Positions 52,424 through 62,052 of a stretch of DNA of 64,000 nt are shown piece after piece (position 1 is the first letter of the stretch; every line of letters begins with the position of its first letter). The notes beneath the pieces were generated by a model. It ran no database searches and was not told the origin of the DNA. It worked only from the letters and a program-made list of their open reading frames with translations. Made by a program: the position numbers and the translations under genes. Source of the stretch: Arthrobacter frigidicola (GTDB lineage Bacteria; Actinomycetota; Actinomycetes; Actinomycetales; Micrococcaceae). The DNA is taken from the NCBI GenBank assembly GCA_003602285.1, contig QZVU01000008.1, forward strand, positions 1 through 64,000, given 5' to 3'.

Positions 52424-52951
52424 TCACCGATGCTTGTCGGCGGGGTAGCCTGTGATGCCGTTCATGGCCGTCCCGCTGCCGAGCTTGCTGCTCTGGATGA
52501 CGCTGAGTTTTCCGTTTGTTTCCAACACGACGGCGGCGACCGAGGATAAATCTCCCGTCCCGGTGCTGCGCACTGCCTGCAGGACCTCTGACTTGGTAAG
52601 CCTATGGCGGCGGAGCTCATCGTGCTGCAGCTGCCCATCCACGACGAGGGCAGAGGGTCTAGCAGTGATCATGTTCCGCGCACCGGGCCAGCGCGCGGAA
52701 ACCCACGCGACGATGAACTGCAGTCCCGCCAAAAGTGCAAGGGCGGTGAAACCCTCGGCGTAGGCGACGTCGGAGCTGAGCAGGATCGTTGCCAGGGTGG
52801 AGCCGAGTGCCACGGTGACGATGAAGTCAAAAGCGTTGAGTTGACTCAACGTTCTCTTGCCGGACAGCCGGAGTACTCCAATCAGGGTTGCGTAGGACAC
52901 CGCTCCGACAATGAGGACCCGAACGATATCGGCCCAGGAGTTAAACCACAT
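52424..52951 (-). CDS. DUF421 (YetF-like) membrane protein
   Basis: The 175-residue protein has three N-terminal helices and the DUF421/YetF signature LRLSGKRTLSQLNAFDFIVT followed by a small cytoplasmic domain (ARPSALVVDGQLQHDELRRH, LTKSEVLQAVRSTGTGDLSS, VVLETNGKLSVIQSS). The family's role is unknown, with spore or stress links in Bacillus. ATG 52951 has GGAGG 8 bp in front and is preferred to the in-frame GTG 15 bp upstream. It is 73 bp upstream of the channel-like gene on the same strand. Confidence 0.9.
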   Translation of the reverse strand: MWFNSWADIVRVLIVGAVSYATLIGVLRLSGKRTLSQLNAFDFIVTVALGSTLATILLSSDVAYAEGFTALALLAGLQFIVAWVSARWPGARNMITARPSALVVDGQLQHDELRRHRLTKSEVLQAVRSTGTGDLSSVAAVVLETNGKLSVIQSSKLGSGTAMNGITGYPADKHR

Positions 52952-53165
52952 CGCCAACACCTCCACGTCTACTCATCATGATGGCCGTGGTCCTATTACT
53001 TGGGTGACAGGCGTCGAGCATCATGCTGGGATTGGTCATCGCGTTCTCCTTCAACTTCTCGTTCAACGCGGCTCGGGTGAACCCTTCAAATGCTGCTTTC
53101 GACAGTACGCTGCACGACCAGAGCTTCTCTGAACCCATGGAAGGCTTCGTGTCGCGCAATCGAGC

Positions 53166-53198
53166 GAGTGTCAGGAGAGTGTCAGGAGAGTGTCAGGA
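53166..53198. repeat. 11-bp triplicate repeat
   Basis: Three copies of GAGTGTCAGGA-type sequence with an 11-bp period lie 111 bp before the NhaA gene, close to one helical turn apart. It may be a regulatory site or simple slippage. Confidence 0.6.
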
Positions 53199-53309
53199 AG
53201 AGCAATCCCTGCTCATCTGGCTGATGCCAGTGGGTAGAGTGGAACCCGGCGAGCCGGGACGCCTGGTCTGCATGTTCTAGCAGCGGTCCCGAATCCAAGA
53301 GGAGTCCTC

Positions 53310-54659
53310 ATGGTCAAAGAAACCTCGGATCACCTACCAGCACCCAGGTCCGGACTCTTGGGCCGAGGCACCTATTCGGAGGTCCTACGGGTCGGCGAGA
53401 TCCTGCGCAAGGAGACCGTGGGCGGGATCCTGCTCGTGATTGCCGCAGCAGTCGCCCTGATCTGGGCAAATTCCCCGGCGTCGGAGAGCTACTTTGCGCT
53501 ACGCGACTTGCGCATCGGCTACGCGCCATGGCACCTGGAACTGAGCCTCGGCGCGTGGGCGGCGGACGGTCTGCTCGCCGTCTTCTTCTTCCTCGTCGGC
53601 TTGGAACTCAAACGCGAATTCGTCGCAGGGGACCTGCGCAGCTTCTCCAAGGCAGTTGTACCGGTAGCGGCGGCCGTCGGCGGCGTCGCGATACCAGCGC
53701 TGATCTACGCGGCAATCAATCTCTCCAGCCCGGAAACCTCGCAGGGATGGGCGATACCAACAGCCACGGATATTGCTTTCGCCGTCGCTGTCCTCGCCAT
53801 CGTCGGATCCCACCTGCCCAGCGCGCTGAGGATCTTCCTGCTCACCCTTGCCGTGGTCGACGACCTGCTGGCCATCACCATTATCGCCCTGTTCTACTCG
53901 GACGACCTTCACCTCACCCCGCTGCTCCTGGCTTTCATCCCGCTGGCGCTGTTCACGATCCTCGCCCAGAAATACCGGCGCTTCTTCGGTCTGAAACCCG
54001 CTGCCACCTGGTTCATCCTGCTTCCCATCGGTTTCACCGTCTGGGCACTCGTGCACGCGGGAGGCATCCACGCCACGGTCGCAGGAGTCCTCCTTGGCTT
54101 CGCCGTTCCGGTCATCCGCAGCCGGGCAAGCGGCGGACCCGACGCAGGGCCGGGCCTATCCGAGATCTTCGAACACCGCTTCCGCCCCCTCTCGGCTGGC
54201 TTCGCGGTGCCCGTGTTCGCGTTCTTTTCCGCCGGCGTCGCCGTCGGCGGGTGGAACGGCTTCCTCTCAGCACTCTCCGACCCGGTCACGCTCGGCATCA
54301 TTGCCGGACTTGTCGCAGGCAAACCCATCGGGATCGTGGGGACCACCTGGCTGCTCACCAAACTCACCCGCGTCAACCTCGACGCGTCACTGAAATGGGT
54401 GGACCTCATCGGGGTGGCCCTCTTGGCCGGCATCGGATTCACGGTGTCCCTCCTCATCGCCGACCTAAGCTTCACCGGCAGCGGGACGACGAATGACCAC
54501 GCCAAAGTCGGAATCCTCGCAGCGTCCTTGGCCGCCGCCTTTCTGGCGGCAATTGTCCTGCGCAGCCGCAATAAGCACTACCGGATCGTCGAAGCCGAAG
54601 AGCAGATTGACGCCGATGACGACGGCACCCCGGACATCTATCAGGACCGTACCCCCTGA
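53310..54659 (+). CDS. nhaA: Na+/H+ antiporter NhaA
   Basis: The 449-residue protein has about 12 membrane helices and the NhaA signature. The two ion-binding Asp residues are in [13 protein letters not shown], and the conserved [15 protein letters not shown] lies on the discontinuous helix. [20 protein letters not shown] and [15 protein letters not shown] complete the pattern. It expels Na+ (or Li+) in exchange for protons and supports growth in salt or at alkaline pH. GAGGAG lies 8 bp before ATG. The acidic C-terminal tail ([13 protein letters not shown]) is longer than usual. Confidence 0.95.
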   Translation: MVKETSDHLPAPRSGLLGRGTYSEVLRVGEILRKETVGGILLVIAAAVALIWANSPASESYFALRDLRIGYAPWHLELSLGAWAADGLLAVFFFLVGLELKREFVAGDLRSFSKAVVPVAAAVGGVAIPALIYAAINLSSPETSQGWAIPTATDIAFAVAVLAIVGSHLPSALRIFLLTLAVVDDLLAITIIALFYSDDLHLTPLLLAFIPLALFTILAQKYRRFFGLKPAATWFILLPIGFTVWALVHAGGIHATVAGVLLGFAVPVIRSRASGGPDAGPGLSEIFEHRFRPLSAGFAVPVFAFFSAGVAVGGWNGFLSALSDPVTLGIIAGLVAGKPIGIVGTTWLLTKLTRVNLDASLKWVDLIGVALLAGIGFTVSLLIADLSFTGSGTTNDHAKVGILAASLAAAFLAAIVLRSRNKHYRIVEAEEQIDADDDGTPDIYQDRTP

Positions 54660-54864
54660 CATCAGGGTCAATCCGCGCCAGCAAGAGGATCACCTACTGC
54701 TCATGGGTCGGCAGTCCGACGAGCGAACACCTACGACGTTCTTACGGCCGTACCGGGATTGAAGGCGGCCTCAACCGGTCAACGCACCGCCCTTCTACGG
54801 AGGAATAACTGATCGATGTGCTGCGCGACCGTGGGTTTACCACTGAGCAGCAGGACCAAAGTGT

Positions 54865-55089
54865 ATGAGCAGTGACGGCCCCACAATTTTCATGGGTGAT
54901 CGCGGGAATTCTGGATACGGCGAACCAGCGGGTGCGGAAGTGACTTCTGCAGACGGGACATCCGCGTGCCAGCGCCGAAGCGTAATCACAGGCCCCATCG
55001 AGGGCCTACAAGGGAAGATAACCGTCATCTCACCGGATGACGTGGCAGCATCCCGTTCAGATAGCGATGTCCGCCTCATAAGGACATGA
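54865..55089 (+). CDS. Small hypothetical protein (74 aa)
   Basis: The 74-residue soluble protein (MSSDGPTIFMGDRGNSGYGE, then GLQGKITVISPDDVAASRSD) has balanced protein-like composition but no recognised family and no membrane segment. The ribosome-binding site (AAAGTGT) is weak. It converges with the MerR gene, ending 1 bp before that gene's stop. The complementary frame is less protein-like. Confidence 0.45.
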   Translation: MSSDGPTIFMGDRGNSGYGEPAGAEVTSADGTSACQRRSVITGPIEGLQGKITVISPDDVAASRSDSDVRLIRT

Positions 55090-55090
55090 A

Positions 55091-55489
55091 TCAAATTTGA
55101 GCGCTAAGCCTGTCGATGAACTGATCTGCTTGTGCGAGGTTCCGGGCGAGCTTGTCCCGCTGCTGCACGGCCCGTTCGAGGAAGACAGTCAGCGGACCCA
55201 CACCTTGCAAGGCTCCGGCATCCGGCCCGGCTAGGAGCTCGAGGATCGCGCTCATTTCCTCCAAGGAGAAACCGAGGGGTTTCATTTGCTTGATGACCGT
55301 CAGGCGCTCAAAATCCTCCTCGGAGAACACCCTGAAGCCGCCCTCCGTCCGCGCCGTCGCGGGCAGGAGCCCGATGTCGTCGTAGTGGCGAATGGTCCTT
55401 AGGGACAGGCCGGTACGCTCGGCCAGCTCACCGATATGCATCTTGCCAGTACTCGCACTGACCGCGGTACTGGTGCGACTGGTTCTCAC
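55091..55489 (-). CDS. MerR-family transcriptional regulator
   Basis: The 132-residue protein has an N-terminal MerR winged helix (MHIGELAERTGLSLRTIRHY, DDIGLLPATART, GFRVFSEEDFERLTVIKQMK) and a C-terminal coiled coil (FLERAVQQRDKLARNLAQAD). No Cys ligand set for metals is present, so it senses something else. I chose GTG 55489 because GGAGG lies 9 bp upstream. It is divergent from the SulP gene, and the shared region contains a MerR-type inverted repeat, so SulP is the probable target. Confidence 0.9.
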   Translation of the reverse strand: MRTSRTSTAVSASTGKMHIGELAERTGLSLRTIRHYDDIGLLPATARTEGGFRVFSEEDFERLTVIKQMKPLGFSLEEMSAILELLAGPDAGALQGVGPLTVFLERAVQQRDKLARNLAQADQFIDRLSAQI

Positions 55490-55516
55490 TAGCTTCTCCC
55501 TCCTCATCAAGCACTA

Positions 55517-55542
55517 ACTCTACCATCACGTTAGGGTATAGT
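55517..55542. promoter_or_regulatory. MerR-type inverted repeat between MerR and SulP genes
   Basis: The arms ACTCTACCATCAC and GTTAGGGTATAGT match at 10 of 13 positions. It lies 27 bp before the MerR start and about 120 bp before the SulP start, the usual place for a MerR operator inside a divergent promoter. Confidence 0.6.
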
Positions 55543-55664
55543 TTCGGTGGTGGAGCGCTTCGTGAGCGATCTCCCTTCCTAGGGCGCGGTGCTGCGCCCC
55601 CATCATTTTTCTGTACGAATGAGGGCACTCTCATGCGCCTTTTTGACCATGAACGGAGCCAGTA

Positions 55665-57188
55665 TTGGCCGCCTCTCACATCGGGCCTGACCCGGCGTGC
55701 ACGGCTGAGCAGCTGCAATCAGTCCGGCGGACCCTTAGGTCCCCACGCCGGCTCAAGACCGAGGTTCTTGCCGGCCTCGTCGTCGCACTGGCCCTCATCC
55801 CCGAAGCCATCGCTTTTTCCATCATTGCCGGTGTTGACCCGCGCCTGGGCCTGTTCGCGTCCTTCACCATGGCTGTCACGATCGCGTTCGTCGGCGGCCG
55901 GCCCGCCATGATCTCCGCCGCGACCGGAGCCATCGCCCTGGTCATCGCTCCTCTGGTGGCCTCTCATGGAGTTGACTACTTCATCGCCGCCGTCATCCTC
56001 GCCGGTATTTTCCAGGTCATCCTCGGCATTTCCGGCGTCGCAAAACTCATGCGGTTCATTCCGCGCTCGGTCATGGTCGGCTTCGTCAACGCGCTGGCCA
56101 TCCTGATCTTCATGTCCCAGGTCCCCGAGCTCCTTGGTGTCCCATGGCTCGTTTACCCCCTCGTGGCCCTGGGCCTGGTCATCGTGTTTGGCCTGCCGAA
56201 GGTGACCAGGGCCGTTCCTGCGCCGTTGGTCGCCATCGTGGTCCTGACCGTCATCACGATCACCGCCGCGATCGCCGTTCCAACCGTGGGAGACAAGGGT
56301 GAGCTGCCGAAGTCCCTGCCGACCCTGTTCATCCCGAACGTGCCCTTCACCCTCGAGACGATGCAGATCATCTTCCCGTTCGGCCTCGCCATGGCCTTCG
56401 TGGGTCTGCTCGAATCCCTGATGACCGCCAAACTCGTCGATGACGTCACCGACACCCGCTCCCACAAGACCCGTGAAGCGTGGGGACAAGGCGTGGCAAA
56501 CATTGTGACCGGGTTCACCGGTGGCATGGGTGGCTGCGCGATGATCGGGCAGACCCTGATCAACGTCAAAGCCTCCGGAGCGCGCACCCGCATTTCGACC
56601 TTCCTCGCCGGAATTTTCCTGCTCATCCTCGTAGTGGCCCTTGGCGGCGTAGTGGCCCTGATCCCAATGGCCGCACTGGTCGCGGTGATGATCTTCGTCT
56701 CGGTCGTCACCTTCGACTGGCACAGCGTCCAACCCTCGACCCTCAGGCGCATGCCCGGGAGCGAGACCACCGTCATGCTCGCCACCGTCATCGTGACTGT
56801 GTGGACACATAACCTCGCCATCGGCGTCGGCGTGGGTGTTCTTGTGGCAATGGTGGCGTTCGCCCGCAGGGTCGCGCACTTCGTGACCATCGAACGGACC
56901 GAAGAGACCATAAACGGCGAACGCCACGCCACCTATACCGTCAACGGAGAACTGTTCTTCGCGTCCTCAAATGATCTCTACACACAGTTCAACTATGCCA
57001 AGGATCCCCATAAGGTGATCATCGACATGCACGGGTCCCACCTCTGGGACGCCTCCACCATTGCCGCTCTGGACGCCATCCAAGAGAAGTACCGAAGCCA
57101 CCGCACCGAGGTGAAGGTCGTTGGCCTCAACGAAGCCTCGACGCTGATGCGCGAACGCCTCGGCGGGAAACTTGGCGCCGGTCACTAG
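55665..57188 (+). CDS. SulP-family anion transporter with STAS domain
   Basis: The 507-residue protein has a SulP membrane core ([80 protein letters not shown]) and a C-terminal STAS domain ([40 protein letters not shown]). SulP proteins take up sulfate, bicarbonate or related anions; substrate cannot be told. TTG 55665 has CGGAG 7 bp in front and no ATG fits. It is divergent from a MerR regulator that likely controls it. Confidence 0.92.
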   Translation: MAASHIGPDPACTAEQLQSVRRTLRSPRRLKTEVLAGLVVALALIPEAIAFSIIAGVDPRLGLFASFTMAVTIAFVGGRPAMISAATGAIALVIAPLVASHGVDYFIAAVILAGIFQVILGISGVAKLMRFIPRSVMVGFVNALAILIFMSQVPELLGVPWLVYPLVALGLVIVFGLPKVTRAVPAPLVAIVVLTVITITAAIAVPTVGDKGELPKSLPTLFIPNVPFTLETMQIIFPFGLAMAFVGLLESLMTAKLVDDVTDTRSHKTREAWGQGVANIVTGFTGGMGGCAMIGQTLINVKASGARTRISTFLAGIFLLILVVALGGVVALIPMAALVAVMIFVSVVTFDWHSVQPSTLRRMPGSETTVMLATVIVTVWTHNLAIGVGVGVLVAMVAFARRVAHFVTIERTEETINGERHATYTVNGELFFASSNDLYTQFNYAKDPHKVIIDMHGSHLWDASTIAALDAIQEKYRSHRTEVKVVGLNEASTLMRERLGGKLGAGH

Positions 57189-57645
57189 AGGCCGCCTGCT
57201 CTCTCGCCAGCAAGCCCGTCCACTGCTGCGGAAGTGCCGTTACAAGGTGACCGTCATCAAGTCGCCATGCTGCATTTTCCCTGACCTGCTAGCCGGTGGG
57301 AGGCATCAACCAATCGGCCGAAGCGAACGGCACCGGCCTAGCGGCGCACTGCGCCATCAATTGCACTGGGTTCGTTAGCGGCTTTCCGGTTGGTCCCAAG
57401 ACTACTCGGCAAACCGCTGTGGGCGGGTATCGGTCCGCCGGGGTTCTTGGGGCGACACGCGCCGCCCGCATGTACTGACGGGCGGCTCCGGGCAACAGGC
57501 TTTTGCTCTTTCCTGAAGGTTGTTCCGGGCGTAGGCTGTGGACCGGAGAGCCGGGAAGCCTGGTCGGCCCGCAGGCGGAAGCGCCCGCGGCATGCCATGG
57601 CGGCCGCCTTGGCGTGTTAGCTGCGACCGAGGAACGGATCCCGTC
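57189..57645. other. Gene-free interval
   Basis: About 460 bp between the SulP gene and the ABC exporter. Open frames are Arg/Pro/Gly-rich. GAGGAACGG near 57629 is the probable ribosome-binding region of the next gene. I see no repeat or terminator of note. Confidence 0.45.
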
Positions 57646-58596
57646 ATGCACCCCGACTCATCTCCTGTCATTTCCACCACCCGGCTTGGAAAGAATTTCG
57701 GGCACACCGCCGCGCTTGCGGGCCTGGACCTATCGGTACTGCCCGGTGAGGTCCACGGCTTCCTGGGGCCAAACGGAGCAGGGAAGTCCACCACCCTCCG
57801 GATCCTCCTGGGACTGATCCGGCCTACGTCGGGTACGGCCCGGGTGTTCGGCATCGATCCGTGGGCCGAGCCGGTTCGGGCACACCGCGATGTTGCCTAT
57901 GTCCCTGGGGACGTGACGCTCTGGCCCAATCTGACCGGCGGCGAGGTCATCGACCTGCTCACCGGACTGCGCGGCGGCGCGGATGAAGACCTGCGGCGGC
58001 GGCTCATTGACGAGTTTGACTTCGATCCCCGGAAGAAGGCGCGGACCTACTCCAAGGGCAACCGGCAGAAGGCAGCCCTGATCGCCGCCTTTTCCCGCCC
58101 CGCCAGGCTCTACCTGCTGGACGAGCCAAGCTCGGGCCTGGACCCGGTGATGGATGCCGTGTTCCGCCACCAAGTCCGCCGCGTTGCCGCGGACGGGGCC
58201 ACGGTGCTGCTGTCCAGCCACATTCTGGCCGAGGTGGAACAGCTCTGCGACAGGGTGACCATCATCCGGTCAGGGGCGGCCGTGGAATCCGGGACCCTGG
58301 CCGAACTCCGGCACCTCACCCGCACCCGCTTCCGGATCACATCGTCGGCGAAACCTCAGGTACTGTCCACGTGGCGGGGCATCCACAACCTCCGCGTGGA
58401 TGGTACGTCCATAGAGTTCGACGCCGACGCAGCCGACCTGGGCGATGTGCTGGATGCCTTGGCTACAGCAGGTGTCACAGGCATCACGGCCGCGCCTCCT
58501 TCCCTGGAGGAGCTGTTCATGCGCCACTACGGCGTGCAGAATACGGGCCGGGCCGACCACAGGAGCCTGGACAGCCAGAACAGCCAGGCGCTGTGA
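57646..58596 (+). CDS. ABC exporter ATP-binding protein
   Basis: The 316-residue protein has a complete ABC ATPase: Walker A GPNGAGKST, signature YSKGNRQK (the variant seen in drug and polyketide exporters), Walker B LYLLDEPSSGLDP and switch His in LLSSHILAEVEQL. A C-terminal domain of about 90 residues follows. ATG 57646 matches the normal N-terminus. Its stop overlaps the permease start (TGATG), so both are translated together. Confidence 0.93.
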   Translation: MHPDSSPVISTTRLGKNFGHTAALAGLDLSVLPGEVHGFLGPNGAGKSTTLRILLGLIRPTSGTARVFGIDPWAEPVRAHRDVAYVPGDVTLWPNLTGGEVIDLLTGLRGGADEDLRRRLIDEFDFDPRKKARTYSKGNRQKAALIAAFSRPARLYLLDEPSSGLDPVMDAVFRHQVRRVAADGATVLLSSHILAEVEQLCDRVTIIRSGAAVESGTLAELRHLTRTRFRITSSAKPQVLSTWRGIHNLRVDGTSIEFDADAADLGDVLDALATAGVTGITAAPPSLEELFMRHYGVQNTGRADHRSLDSQNSQAL

Positions 58597-60215
58597 TGCG
58601 CCCCGTTCTCCGGCTGGCCCTGCTTCAGGCACGCAGGGACCGCGGAACCCTGGCCGCCTGGATCCTGAGCATCGCGGGCCTCGGCTACGCGGCCGCCACC
58701 GCCGTCACCACACAGTTTGGCGAGGACCATGAGCGGGCCGCCCTGATCTCCGTGGCGGCTGCCAGCCCGGCGTTCCTGTTCCTCCGGGGGCTGCCCGACG
58801 GCATCAGCCTCGGGGCGGTGACCTTCTTCCAGGGCTATTCATTCACGGCGGTGCTCGCCGGGCTGATGAGCGCATTCCTGGTGGTCCGGCACACCCGCAA
58901 GGATGAGGACCAAGGTCGGTTTGAGCTGGTCGGTGCCACCCAGGTCACCCGGGTGATGCCCCTGTACGCAACCCTGCTCCTTGGCACCTGCGCGAACGTG
59001 GTCCTTGCCCTTGCTGTTGCCGCCGGATTCATCGGTGCGGGCCTCCCAGTCCAAGGATCGTTCCTGGCGGGAGCAGGTGTTGGCGCTGTGGGCCTGTTCT
59101 TCATGGCGGCCACCGCACTGGTAGCCCAGGTCATGCCCTCCGCCCGGAGCGCCAACGGTACAGCCGCCGCGCTGGTGGGTGGCGCCTACCTGATCCGTGG
59201 TGCCGGTGATGCCCTCGGCACAGCCGACCCATCACTGCTGCACGTCACCGCCGCCTGGCCCTCACTGTTTTCACCCATCGGCTGGGGCCAGCGCATCCGC
59301 CCCTTCACCGAGTCGGACGCGCTGCCGTTGGTGGTCATCGGGGCAGTTGCCGTGATTTTGGCCGCGGGTGCCGTAATGCTCCGCGACAGCAGGGATCTGG
59401 GCTCCAGCTACATCGCTGCGAATGAGTCCGGCGCCGAACGGGCCGGCGCCGGCCTGGCATCGATGCTGGGTCTGGCCTGGCGCCTCCAGCGCGGAAGCCT
59501 CGCTGGCTGGTGCTTCACCAGTGGTGCGCTGGGTGCCGTGGCCGGAGGGCTGGGCCCGGTGGTCCGCGACGCACTCGAAGGGAATCCCTCCGTGGCGGAA
59601 CTGATGAGCCGCATCGTTCCCGGCGACGCTGGCCTGGTAGATCTGTTCACCACCGCCATGCTGGGCATCGCCGGTGTCCTCGCCGCCGCCGCGGGCATCG
59701 AGGCCGTACTGCGGCTCCGGGCAGAAGAGGCGGAAGGCCGGGCCGAACTGCTGCTGTCCGTGCCGGCGTCGCGTTTCCGCTGGCTGGGCAGCACCCTCGC
59801 CGTTGCAGCAATCACGACGACCGCCGTTGCCGTTGCCGCCGGAGCCTCCGCCGCCGTCGTGCTCACCCTTGCACAAGCCGGTGGCAGCAACCCCGGCATT
59901 GTGTTCGCCGCTGCCTTGGCGCACATCCCGGCAGCACTCGTCTTCCCCGCCCTGACAGTGCTGGTGATCGCACTAGCACCCCGTTGGAGCAGCGCGGCCG
60001 GCTGGGGCGCCTTAGCCTCCGCACTGGTCCTTGGACAGTTCGGAGAACTGCTCGGTCTGCCGGTGTGGCTTCAGGATCTGAGCCCGTTCCGGCACTCATC
60101 GGCCATGCCTGTCGAGGCCTTCAACCCCGAAGGAGCCCTGCTGATGGCAGCCATCGCCGTCGTTAGCGCGGCAGCCGCCAGCCGCCTGATCCGGGAAAGA
60201 GACGTGCCTGCCTGA
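58596..60215 (+). CDS. ABC exporter permease (TnrB3-like, 12-helix type)
   Basis: The 539-residue protein has about 12 membrane helices in two halves, as in the putative polyketide-antibiotic exporter group (COG3559/TnrB3). Recognisable parts are LLQARRDRGTLAAWILSIAG, VVRHTRKDEDQGRFELVGAT, and the second-half counterpart EAEGRAELLLSVPASRFRW, an intracellular coupling segment after each half's second helix. It pairs with the ATPase at 57646. The exported compound is unknown and no biosynthetic genes are adjacent. GTG 58593 is an alternative start directly before the ATG. Confidence 0.9.
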   Translation: MRPVLRLALLQARRDRGTLAAWILSIAGLGYAAATAVTTQFGEDHERAALISVAAASPAFLFLRGLPDGISLGAVTFFQGYSFTAVLAGLMSAFLVVRHTRKDEDQGRFELVGATQVTRVMPLYATLLLGTCANVVLALAVAAGFIGAGLPVQGSFLAGAGVGAVGLFFMAATALVAQVMPSARSANGTAAALVGGAYLIRGAGDALGTADPSLLHVTAAWPSLFSPIGWGQRIRPFTESDALPLVVIGAVAVILAAGAVMLRDSRDLGSSYIAANESGAERAGAGLASMLGLAWRLQRGSLAGWCFTSGALGAVAGGLGPVVRDALEGNPSVAELMSRIVPGDAGLVDLFTTAMLGIAGVLAAAAGIEAVLRLRAEEAEGRAELLLSVPASRFRWLGSTLAVAAITTTAVAVAAGASAAVVLTLAQAGGSNPGIVFAAALAHIPAALVFPALTVLVIALAPRWSSAAGWGALASALVLGQFGELLGLPVWLQDLSPFRHSSAMPVEAFNPEGALLMAAIAVVSAAAASRLIRERDVPA

Positions 60216-60540
60216 AAGTGGCGCTGGTGGCGCTATAGAACTTTATTCGCGCACCGAGGCCTCCGCGCCGATGCCACGGACTCATGGCCCGGTCGTCACT
60301 AGGGTCTTGCTCTTTGGCATCATCCCAGGATCGGCGACCATTCTCCAGAACTCACCACCACCGCACCTTAGCTATGGGACCAAGAGCGTCCACCACGCCA
60401 CCGACACAGGACAACTCACCTCGGGTAGGTGGTGGACGTACACGACCTCCCGCTCAAGGTAGATGGGAGTAACACCGGCCGATGCGACCCGGATCAACGT
60501 TCTGCGGAAAGCTCCCGGAGAGCTTCGGACAATCACTAGA

Positions 60541-60705
60541 GTCATGCACCTACGACGCCGCTCCCCCAAAAACATCCGCAGTCCGGACCAGTCCGGCACC
60601 GGTACGGCCCATTCCGAGCCCCAACGTATGGACACTGTCCACACCCCCACCAGAGGCCCTTCCCGACAACCACTCTCCGGATTGACAGTGAGTGGCGCTT
60701 CTTTC
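60541..60705. repeat. Dispersed intergenic repeat, copy 3 (internally deleted)
   Basis: This copy keeps the GTCATGCACCTACGACGCCG start, CTCCCCCA, AAACATCCGCAGTCCG, the CCGG-rich part and the palindrome GTATGGACACTGTCCACAC followed by CCCCC. It lacks the tRNA-end and hairpin segment. The deletion joins CTCCCCC directly to AAACATCCGCA. It lies about 325 bp after the ABC exporter permease. Confidence 0.65.
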
Positions 60706-60757
60706 TAGGACAAAGGGAACTTATCGGACCAGGCGCATCGTCACAGCCGATCCACCA

Positions 60758-60801
60758 TCGGTTGTCGGTTGTCGGTTGTCGGTTGTCGGTTGTCGGTTGT
60801 C
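60758..60801. repeat. 7-bp tandem repeat (TCGGTTG)6
   Basis: Six exact copies of TCGGTTG plus two bases lie in gene-free DNA just after repeat copy 3. A pure 7-bp repeat of this kind is prone to slippage and could serve as a strain marker. Confidence 0.9.
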
Positions 60802-60805
60802 GGTT

Positions 60806-61455
60806 GTCACCAGCCAACGCCGAGCAGGCTCGGCCAGCGCCCAGTCCTTTTTTCATGCTCCTGCCGGCGGCTGGCACACTGGCCTTCCCCGGCTCATAGC
60901 TAGGTCTCCTGCCCGTCCGCTTAACGGATCCTTTGCTTGGACTGCAGATGGCCAGTCTGCAGACTGTATCGATGCACGCAGGGCACACCCTTCCGCGCAT
61001 TCTCAACGTGCAGGTTGAACGTGCACTAGCGCCGCGATTCCGGTTGGACTGAAACGCCTCAAGTCAGTGCGCCCTGAACCACCGGCTTGCGGGCTGTGAA
61101 TACCGGCGGTCTAGGGCGGCGTTCTGACGCCGTTTCGTGTCGCGTTCAGTCGAGCAGTGCGGTCCGGATCCGGATGGTGGCGGGTTCCCTCAGCGGGCGG
61201 ACGTTGTTGGCGCTCCGGTTGGGGAATTTCTGTTCCTGGAACCGGCCTAATGGACTGGCGGGGAGCGCCTTGATGAAAGCCCTCGGCTCGAGAACGTTTC
61301 TGCTACCGGCGGCGGGACTTTGTTGGCGCCACCGGGGCACTGGCCGACCCGTCGGCGGTTCAGGTGGCGTGCAGCCGGGTTAGGGGGTGAAAATTTCCGA
61401 CGAGCGGGTGCGTACCTCCTAGGTCCGGACTTCCATGAGGGGCGGTGCTGATGGT
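60806..61455. other. Gene-free interval
   Basis: About 650 bp before the end of the gluconokinase gene. A minus-strand frame at 61146-61340 has a protein-like C-terminus (RSANNVRPLREPATIRIRTA) and may be the tail of a lost gene. It has no ribosome-binding site. Nothing else is supported. Confidence 0.4.
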
Positions 61456-62052
61456 CTAGATGTTCTGTGGATCTTGCTGTCCTACGACCGTCACCCGGTG
61501 CGCCCTGAGTGTTCGGAGCACCGCGTCGACGATTACTTCGGGGGTATCTGCGATATCGACGACGACGCCGTCCTCGTCCGGTTGGAGGGGCTCAAGGAGT
61601 GCCAGCTGGGAGTCGAGCAGTGTTGGGGGCATGAAGTGCCCTGTCCGTCCGCGGAGGCGTTCGGCATGGAGATTGCGTGTCCCGGAGAGATGGACGAAGA
61701 CGAGCGGCCGTTCTGCGCCTGCGCGGAGCAGGTCGCGGTAGACGCGTCGCAGTGCTGAGCAGGCGATGACGGCAGTGGCACGGCTATCGGCCTTTGCGAA
61801 AACGGCGGCGACGGCGTGCAACCATGGCCAGCGGTCGTCGTCAGTGAGCGGCTGGCCTGAGGCCATCTTGGCGAGGCTGATCGCGGGATGTAGGTTGTCG
61901 GCGTCGATGAAGGCCCCACCGAGTGCATTGGCGAGGAGTAGACCGGTCGTGGATTTGCCGCAACCGGCGGCTCCCATGACGATAATTCCGGGTGTGACGT
62001 CCTCGGATGCGCGGTAAAGGGAGGCGGGCGGTGTCTGCGTCACGGTCGTCAT
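61456..62052 (-). CDS. Gluconokinase (GntK-type)
   Basis: The 198-residue protein is a P-loop gluconate kinase: IIVMGAAGCGKSTTGLLLAN at the start, FIDADNLHPAISLAKMASGQ and PLTDDDRWPWLHAVA, then CSALRRVYRDLLR and GRTGHFMPPTLLDSQLALLE. It phosphorylates gluconate to 6-phosphogluconate, or a related sugar acid in this context. ATG 62052 overlaps the stop of the dehydrogenase gene (ATGA). It is the last gene of the operon visible here. Confidence 0.93.
   Translation of the reverse strand: MTTVTQTPPASLYRASEDVTPGIIVMGAAGCGKSTTGLLLANALGGAFIDADNLHPAISLAKMASGQPLTDDDRWPWLHAVAAVFAKADSRATAVIACSALRRVYRDLLRAGAERPLVFVHLSGTRNLHAERLRGRTGHFMPPTLLDSQLALLEPLQPDEDGVVVDIADTPEVIVDAVLRTLRAHRVTVVGQQDPQNI

Noticed and set aside
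52941-53280. Overlapping short frames on both strands between the DUF421 and NhaA genes
   Set aside because: Neither has a ribosome-binding site or family; the 11-bp repeats interrupt one of them.
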